A stretch of 64,000 nt of DNA from contig NZ_CP092535.1 in NCBI RefSeq assembly GCF_022437945.1, positions 4,452,001 to 4,516,000 of the forward strand, in the 5' to 3' direction. The translations under genes and the position numbers were made by a program. This document shows positions 58,397-64,000 of this stretch, in pieces. The notes below the pieces were generated by a model that was not told where the DNA came from, made no database searches, and saw nothing but the letters and a program-made list of their open reading frames with translations. The stretch is from Nocardioides sp. TF02-7. GTDB lineage: Bacteria > Actinomycetota > Actinomycetes > Propionibacteriales > Nocardioidaceae. How positions within the stretch are numbered: position 1 is the stretch's first letter; each line of letters begins with the position of its first letter.

Positions 58397-58993
58397 ATGA
58401 CCCGGATGCCGCTGGCCGAGCGCCGGCAACAGCTCGTCGACGCGGCCGTCGCGGTGATGACCCGCGAGGGCGTCGGGAAGGCGACCACTCGCGCGATCGT
58501 CGCCGAGGCCCAGACCTCGCTCAGCGTCTTCCACTACTGCTTCGACTCCAAGCAGGAGCTCCTCGACGCGGTGATCAGGAGCCTGATCGGCACCACGGTC
58601 GACCTCGCCGAGGGGTCGTTCCGCCCCGGCGCACCACCACGGGAGATGATCCGCGACGGCCTCGAGGCCTACTGGGACCACGTGACCACCCACCCCGAGC
58701 AGCACCTGCTCACCTACGAGCTCACCCAGTACTGCCTGCGCACGCCCGGGTACGACGACGTCGCGCGGCAGCAGTACGAGCGCTACGCGCACGCGTTCGT
58801 CGTGCTGCTCCGGTCGATCGGCGCGCGGACGGCCGTGCCGGTCGAGGTGGTCGGCCGCTACCTCACCACCCTGGTCGACGGGCTGACCCTCGACTGGCTG
58901 GTGCGGCGCGACGACGCGAGCGCCCGGCAGGTGCTCGACCACCTCGCCCAGCACCTCGCGACGATGCTGGTGGAGCCGGGCACCGAGGGCTGA
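58397..58993 (+). CDS. TetR-family regulator
   Basis: Intact, 198 residues, GAGGAGGAGC before the ATG. HTH at about residues 28-48 (TTRAIVAEAQTSLSVFHYCF), then a ligand domain with LTYELTQYCLRTPGYDDVAR. It lies 37 bp after the ceramidase and may control the sulfatase-ceramidase pair. Convergent with the potassium channel gene. Confidence 0.88.
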   Translation: MTRMPLAERRQQLVDAAVAVMTREGVGKATTRAIVAEAQTSLSVFHYCFDSKQELLDAVIRSLIGTTVDLAEGSFRPGAPPREMIRDGLEAYWDHVTTHPEQHLLTYELTQYCLRTPGYDDVARQQYERYAHAFVVLLRSIGARTAVPVEVVGRYLTTLVDGLTLDWLVRRDDASARQVLDHLAQHLATMLVEPGTEG

Positions 58994-58999
58994 CCCGGG

Positions 59000-60123
59000 T
59001 CAGCCCTCCTCGTCGACGGCCAGGTCCTCGTTGTGGGTGCCCGGCCGGGGCGCCCACGGCAGCTCCTTCGCCGGCCGTACGACGACCAGCCGGTCGCCGC
59101 GGGCGAGGAGCGCCACGACCGGGTCGAAGTAGCGGTAGACCTTCTCGTCGCGCACGACGGCGATCACCTGGTCGGGCAGCGACTGCGGCGGCATGCCGAC
59201 CTCGGAGACCAGCAGCTCGCGCTCGGCCACCTCGAGCCCGTCGCCGAAGGTCAGCAGGTCCTCCATCACCCGGCCGAGCGTCGGCGACATCGAGGACAGG
59301 CCGAGCAACCGCCCGACGGCGTCGGCGGAGATGATCACCGAGTCGGCGCCCGACTGCCGGATCAACGGCGCGTTCTCCTGCTCCCCGGACCGCGGCGACG
59401 ATGAACGCGTCGGGATTGAGCTGGCGCACCGTCAGGGTGGCGAGCACGTTGGTGTCGTCGCGGTCGGTGGTGACGATGACCTGGTCGGCGTTGGCGACCC
59501 CGGCGCGCCGCAGCACCTCCCGCCGGGTGGCGTCGCCGGTGATCACCGCGAGCTGGTCGGCGTGCGCCTCGGCGAGTGCCTCGGGGCTCGGGTCGACCAC
59601 GACGACGTGGTCGCGGAGCAGCCCGTTGTTGACGAGCGTGTCGACGGCGCTGCGGCCCTTGGTGCCGTAGCCGATGACCACGACGTGGTGTCCCATGTGT
59701 CTCCTCCAGCGGGCGATCCGGAACAGCTCGCGGCCGCGCTGCGCGAGCACCTCCAGAGTGGTGCCGATCAGCAGCACCAGGAAGCCGATCCGGGCGGGCG
59801 TGATGACGAACGCGTTGATCAGCCGGGCGGTGTCGCTGACGGGCGCGATGTCGCCGTACCCGGTCGTGCTCAGGGTGACGGTCGTGTAGTAGATCGCGTC
59901 GATCAGCGTGATGGTGCCGGTCGGGTCGGCGGCGGTGGCGTCGCCGGCGTCGCGGTAGCCGTCGCGGTCGAGGTAGACGAGCAGCACCGTGCCGACGAGG
60001 ATGCCCAGCGCGGCGAGGATCCGCCGCCCCAGCTCCCCACCACGGCGACCGGACCCGGTCGGGCAGCGCGACCCGGCCGTGCGCGAGGACGACGGAGTCG
60101 TCGGCGGCCGGTGCGTCGTTCAC
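59000..60123 (-). CDS. Two-TM potassium channel with RCK (TrkA-N/TrkA-C) domain (two apparent indels)
   Basis: 373 residues after repair of CCCC at 60035-60038 and CCCC at 59393-59396. Helix 1 ILAALGILVGTVLLVYL, pore TLSTTGYGDIAPVSDTA with the TTGYGD filter, helix 2, then the RCK nucleotide fold HHVVVIGYGTKGRSAVD and acidic VVVDPSPEALAEA, and a TrkA-C domain. An RCK-gated K+ channel of the Kch/MthK kind. It shares a 40-bp gap with the YihY gene downstream of that gene. Confidence 0.9.
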
Positions 60124-60163
60124 GCGGCGAATCTAGTGCAGCCGCCCCACCCGGCGACGGACC

Positions 60164-61135
60164 TCACCGTCGGTCGCGCGCCAGCACGACCCGGTCCCGC
60201 AGCCGCGACACCAGCTCGCGACGGGCGCGGGTGGTCGACGCCTGCGGGAAGACGGTGTCGAACGCGGCGTTGACCGCCGCGCCGATCAGCACCGCGAGCG
60301 CCACGAGGTAGAGCCACAGGAGCACCGCGATCGGGGCCGCCAGCGGCCCGAAGATCGAGCGGGAGTCGGCCGCGGTCACCGTCAGGAACCAGCGCAGCGC
60401 GTAGGAGCCGAGGATCCAGGCGAGGAGGGAGAACGTGGCGCCGGGCAGGTTGAAGCTCCAGTTGGTCCGCACCGGCACCGACACGTGGTAGAGCGTCGCC
60501 AGGAAGCAGATGCAGATCAGCACCACGGCCGGCCAGTAGAACGACATCAGGAAGTCGAGCCGCTCGGGCAGCCAGCCGCGCACCAGCGTCGGCCCGGCGA
60601 CAACCAGCGGGATCGAGACCACGCCCGTGACGAGGGCGAGGATGTAGAGCACGAACGACAGCGCCCGGGTCTTCACGATCCCGCGGTGGCCGCCGAGCCC
60701 GTGCATGATCGTGATGGTGTCGACGAACACGTTGAGCGCCCGCGACCCCGACCACAGCGACAGCACGAACCCGATCGAGATCACGTCGAACCGGCCCGGC
60801 CGGAGCACCTGGTTGAGCGTCGGACGGATCACCTCGTTGACCGCGCGGTCGGTGAGGAAGCGCGACGTCAGGTCGACGACGGCGTCACGGATCTCCTCGA
60901 CCTGCGCCGCCGAGTAGGCGTCGGCGACGTAGCCGATCGCGCCGATCAGGGCGAAGATCAGCGGCGGCACCGAGAGCACCGCGAAGAACGCCCCCTCGGC
61001 CGCCAGGCCGGTCACCCGGTGCCGCAGGCAGGAGCCGACGGTGGTCACGACCAGGCGCCACAGCAGGTGCCCCACCCGCCGGTGCCGCGGCTGCGGCGGG
61101 GGACTTCCCTCCACCCCCGCAGCCTCGGCACTCAT
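60164..61135 (-). CDS. YihY/virulence factor BrkB family membrane protein
   Basis: Intact, 323 residues, six membrane helices. GLAAEGAFFAVLSVPPLIFAL near the N-terminus, FVLSLWSGSRALNVFVDTI, and the C-terminal GPLAAPIAVLLWLYLVALAV are typical of the UPF0761 family; function unsettled. ATG 61135 is only 18 bp from the divergent acyl-CoA dehydrogenase start. Confidence 0.9.
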   Translation of the reverse strand: MSAEAAGVEGSPPPQPRHRRVGHLLWRLVVTTVGSCLRHRVTGLAAEGAFFAVLSVPPLIFALIGAIGYVADAYSAAQVEEIRDAVVDLTSRFLTDRAVNEVIRPTLNQVLRPGRFDVISIGFVLSLWSGSRALNVFVDTITIMHGLGGHRGIVKTRALSFVLYILALVTGVVSIPLVVAGPTLVRGWLPERLDFLMSFYWPAVVLICICFLATLYHVSVPVRTNWSFNLPGATFSLLAWILGSYALRWFLTVTAADSRSIFGPLAAPIAVLLWLYLVALAVLIGAAVNAAFDTVFPQASTTRARRELVSRLRDRVVLARDRR

Positions 61136-61153
61136 GCCGGTTACGGTAGCGAC

Positions 61154-62831
61154 ATGAGCGCCCCGAACCCGGCACCCGGCGGCCGTCGGCAGCTGCGGCG
61201 GACCCTCAACCAGGCGCCGCCGCTCGCAGGCCACGACGTGGTCGCCACCGACCGCGCGCTGAGCGACGCCGTGCTGCGGCACGGCTCCCCCGAGGTGCTC
61301 GACTCGCTCGGGCCGCTCGGCCGCGAGGCCGGCACCGCGGAGGCCCGCGAGCACGGACGGCTCGCCAACGAGAACCCGCCGCGGCTGACGCCGTACGACC
61401 GCTACGGCAACCGGGTCGACGAGGTCGCCTTCCACCCCTCCTGGCACTGGCTGATGGAGCGCGCGATCGGGCACGGGCTGGCGGCGACGCCGTGGGAGCG
61501 GCAGGACGCCGGCGACCCGCACGCGCACGTGCGCCGGGCGGCGGGGTTCATGGCCTGGTCGCAGACCGAGCCCGGTCACGGCTGCCCGGTGTCGATGACG
61601 TACGCCGCCGTGCCGGCGCCCGGGCCGACGACGCGCTCGCGAAGGGAGTGGACGCCGCTGCTCGCGTCGACCACCTACGACCCGGGGCTGCGGCCGGTCG
61701 CGGAGAAGCGCGGCGCGCTGGCCGGGATGGGGATGACGGAGAAGCAGGGCGGCTCCGACGTGCGCGCCAACATCACCGAGGCGCGGCCGGCCGGCGACGG
61801 TGCGTACACGCTGCACGGCCACAAGTGGTTCACGAGCGCCCCGATGAACGACGTCTTCCTCGTGCTCGCGCAGGCCCCGGGCGGCGTGACCTGCTTCGTC
61901 GTGCCCCGGGTGCTGCCCGACGGCAGCCGCAACCCGCTCGACGTGGTGCGGCTCAAGGACAAGCTCGGCAACCGGTCCAACGCCTCCTCCGAGCTCGAGC
62001 TCGACGGCACCGTCGCCCACCGGCTCGGCGACGAGGGCCGCGGCGTGCGGACCATCATCGAGATGGTCGCCGCGACCCGGCTCGACTGCGTGCTCGGCTC
62101 GGCGGCGCTGATGCGGCACGCCGTCGCCGAGGCGTCGTGGCACGTCGCCCACCGCTCCGCGTTCGGCTCGCTGCTGGCCGACAAGCCGCTGATGCAGAAC
62201 GTCGTCGCCGACCTCGCCGTCGAGTCCGAGGCCGCCACCGCGCTGGCCATCCGGCTCGCCGCCGCCGTCGACGCCCGGCACGACCCGGCGGAGGCGGCGT
62301 TGCGGCGGATCGCGCTGCCGCTGGCGAAGTTCTGGGTGTGCAAGCGGACGCCGTACCTCGCGGCGGAGGCGCTGGAGTGCCTCGGCGGCAACGGCTACGT
62401 CGAGGAGTCCGGCATGCCGCTGATCTACCGCGAGGCGCCGCTGAACTCGGTCTGGGAGGGCTCCGGCAACGTCAACGCGCTCGACGTGCTCCGGGCCCTC
62501 GGGCGGGAGCCGGAGGTGCTCGACGCCTGGATCACGGAGGTCGGCCGGGCCCGTGGCGGCGACACCCGGCTCGACCGGGCCGTCGACGACACGCTCGCGC
62601 TGCTCGGGGAGGTCGTCGGCGACCCGGCGCTCGCCGAGGTCAACGCCCGGCGCCTCGCGTCGCGGATGGCGCTGTGCCTGCAGGGGCGCGTTGCTCGTCC
62701 GGCACGCGCCGGTCGAGGTGACCGACGTCTTCTGCGCCTCGCGCCTCGGCGCGGCGTACGACGGCGTCTACGGCGCGCTGGCCGGCGGCGACCTCCGCGC
62801 GATCGTCGAACGGACCACCCCGACGGCCTGA
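61154..62831 (+). CDS. Acyl-CoA dehydrogenase family protein, AidB-like (one apparent indel)
   Basis: 558 residues after repair of GGGG at 62683-62686. TLNQAPPLAGHDVVATDRAL at the N-terminus and AEKRGALAGMGMTEKQGGSD for FAD, HKWFTSAPMNDVFLVLAQ, and YREAPLNSVWEGSGNVNALD near the end match AidB, a flavoprotein tied to alkylation stress in E. coli that binds DNA through a C-terminal domain. ATG 61154 has TACGGT about 8-13 nt upstream and may be leaderless. Confidence 0.88.
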
Positions 62832-62911
62832 CCAGGCGGGCCTCTTCGGGTTATCCACAGGACGCTGGTCGGGGGTCGCGGCGGCCGGACCGAGCGGCGC
62901 AGGATGACGGC

Positions 62912-63366
62912 ATGACCGACATCTCTCGGGACGACGGCCCGCACCGGCCCGTCCTCCGCACCGACGCCGACGTCACCACGATGTGGCGCACCATCCTCCA
63001 GCCGCTGGGGTGGCACACCCGCCGGCTCTACCTGCTGCTCGTCGACCCCGACCGCCGCCCGCGGCCCGGGGTGGTGGAGATCGACGGCATCCCCGCCACC
63101 ATCGCCGCAGACGAGGCCGCGGAGGTCGTGCGGCTCCTCGCCCAGGCGGCCGGCGACACCGACCCTTCCGGCGCGTCCGGCAGCGCCGCGGTGCTGCTCG
63201 CCCGCCCCGGCGGAGAGCCACCCTCACCGACGGCGACCGCACCCTCTGCCGCACCCTCTACGAAGCCGCTGTCGCGGCCGGCGTCGCACTCGAGCTGATC
63301 CACGTCGGCACCGACACCGCCGTCGTGCCCGCTCCGATGGACGAGGTCCTGCCGCACTCCGCGTGA
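62912..63366 (+). CDS. Hypothetical protein (one apparent indel)
   Basis: 151 residues after restoring one base near 63209-63213. WRTILQPLGWHTRRLYLLLV, then DPDRRPRPGVVEIDGIPAT, and after the break ATLTDGDRTLCRTLYEAAV and PAPMDEVLPHS. A small alpha/beta protein, not recognised; similar short proteins occur in related genomes without known role. It follows the AidB-like gene by 80 bp. Confidence 0.68.
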
Positions 63367-63406
63367 TGCCCGGACCCGCGCCGGATGCTGCCGAGGCAGC
63401 GCGAGC

Positions 63407-63460
63407 CGGGGACGTCATACGGATCGTGGGCGATCGCCCTCGCCCCGCATGACGTCCCCG
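63407..63460. repeat. Nested inverted repeat before the methyltransferase gene
   Basis: CGGGGACGTCAT and ATGACGTCCCCG pair perfectly (12 bp) around a loop that itself contains the 12-bp palindrome GGGCGATCGCCC (63428-63439). It may be a terminator for the hypothetical gene or an operator for the methyltransferase. Confidence 0.55.
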
Positions 63461-63515
63461 CGCGGCCTGGAAATCCGTTCGACTCAACGCCCGCGGCGTC
63501 TGCAGGGTGGGGCGA

Positions 63516-64000
63516 GTGACCAGCAGCGAGGTGTGGGACGAGGAGACGGCGAGTCGGTACGACGCCGAGGAGGCAGCCAACGCCGGGCCGGAGGTGCTCG
63601 GGCCCGTGGTCGACCTGCTCGTCGAGCTGGCCGGCAGCGGCCCGGCTCTGGAGCTGGCGATCGGCACTGGCCGGGTGGCGGTGCCTCTGCACGAGCGCGG
63701 CGTGCCGGTGACCGGCATCGAGCTGTCGGAGCCGATGGCCGCGGTGCTGCGCGCCAAGGTCGACGAGGCGGACCTGCCGGTGGTGATCGGCGACATGGCC
63801 ACGACCGTGGTCGACGGCGTCGGCACCTTCACCCTCGTCTACCTCGTCTACAACACCATCTCCAACCTGCTCACCCAGGACGAGCAGGTCGCGTGCTTCC
63901 GCAACGCGGCCGAGCACCTCGCCCCCGGCGGACGCTTCCTCGTCGAGCTGGGCGTGCCCGACCTGCGCCGGCTGCCACCGGCCCAGCAGGCGGTGCCGTT
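63516..64000 (+). CDS. Class I SAM-dependent methyltransferase (3' end outside window)
   Basis: 161 codons are visible from GTG 63516. SSEVWDEETASRYDAEEAAN, glycine-rich SAM loop ALELAIGTGRVAVPLHERG, acidic ribose-binding GIELSEPM, then DMATTVVDGVGTFTLVYLVY and HLAPGGRFLVELG. Substrate unknown. No frame break is seen in the visible part. Confidence 0.88.
   Translation, partial: MTSSEVWDEETASRYDAEEAANAGPEVLGPVVDLLVELAGSGPALELAIGTGRVAVPLHERGVPVTGIELSEPMAAVLRAKVDEADLPVVIGDMATTVVDGVGTFTLVYLVYNTISNLLTQDEQVACFRNAAEHLAPGGRFLVELGVPDLRRLPPAQQAVP

Noticed and set aside
3211..62831. Reading the broken genes as pseudogenes or programmed frameshifts
   Set aside because: Essential genes are hit as often as accessory ones, breaks lie in short G/C runs without slippery sites plus pseudoknots, and single-base fixes restore full-length proteins.
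62851..62859. Perfect DnaA box TTATCCACA between two genes
   Set aside because: A single box without AT-rich DNA or neighbours such as dnaA or dnaN does not make an origin. It could be a titration or chance site.

Overview
This window is about 64 kb of high-GC (roughly 70 % or more) actinobacterial chromosome. Gene content and order fit Propionibacteriales, most likely a Nocardioides-like organism; that assignment is inference from protein style and synteny, not from a marker search. Most of the window (about 3.2-50.7 kb, nearly all on the minus strand) is the conserved actinobacterial block that in Mycobacterium tuberculosis runs from thrS (Rv2614c) down to nusB (Rv2533c). Read in the direction of transcription it is: thrS, lipoprotein, TetR, HIT protein, pgsA, pdxS, pdxT, yebC, ruvC-ruvA-ruvB, yajC-secD-secF-apt-rel, MBL hydrolase-hisS-aspS, a five-gene oligopeptide ABC transporter (an accessory insertion), rarA, alaS and its small neighbours, ruvX, mltG, aroE, a prepilin peptidase, aroC-aroK-aroB-aroQ, efp, nusB, then pyrR-pyrB-pyrC. 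Many of these genes overlap by ATGA or GTGA and look translationally coupled.

Between nusB and pyrR lie a flavoprotein disulfide-reductase homologue, a proline-rich MinD/ParA-type ATPase, and a compact repeat island (6.2-7.3 kb). In the island a csbD gene and a five-copy 117-bp tandem repeat are bracketed by two copies of a 96-bp near-perfect palindrome. A PyrR-binding leader sits on the pyrR ribosome binding site. Downstream of pyrC, in place of carAB, is a secreted animal-haem-type peroxidase with RTX repeats whose 3' end is outside the window.

The right-hand 13 kb is more accessory: a DUF4031 gene, four tRNAs (Val-CAC; Gly-GCC, Cys-GCA, Val-GAC), a class IV PLP lyase/aminotransferase, a 37-residue membrane protein, a low-complexity acidic protein, a GyrI-like protein, a secreted sulfatase next to a secreted neutral ceramidase, a TetR regulator, a two-TM potassium channel with RCK domain, a YihY-family membrane protein, an AidB-like acyl-CoA dehydrogenase, a hypothetical protein and the start of a SAM methyltransferase.

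Two things matter for anyone using this annotation. First, about 44 single-base indels (about 35 extra bases, 9 missing), nearly all in short G or C runs, break the frames of 31 genes, including essential ones. After correcting them by eye, every affected gene from start to stop is an exact multiple of three. They are almost certainly sequence errors, so these genes are annotated as intact CDS with the break noted. Second, an 85-bp element with a perfect 30-bp palindrome occurs twice, identically and 37.5 kb apart, each time about 100 bp upstream of a chorismate-pathway gene (aroC and a pabC-like gene). This element and the csbD palindrome island are the best candidates for undescribed structure.
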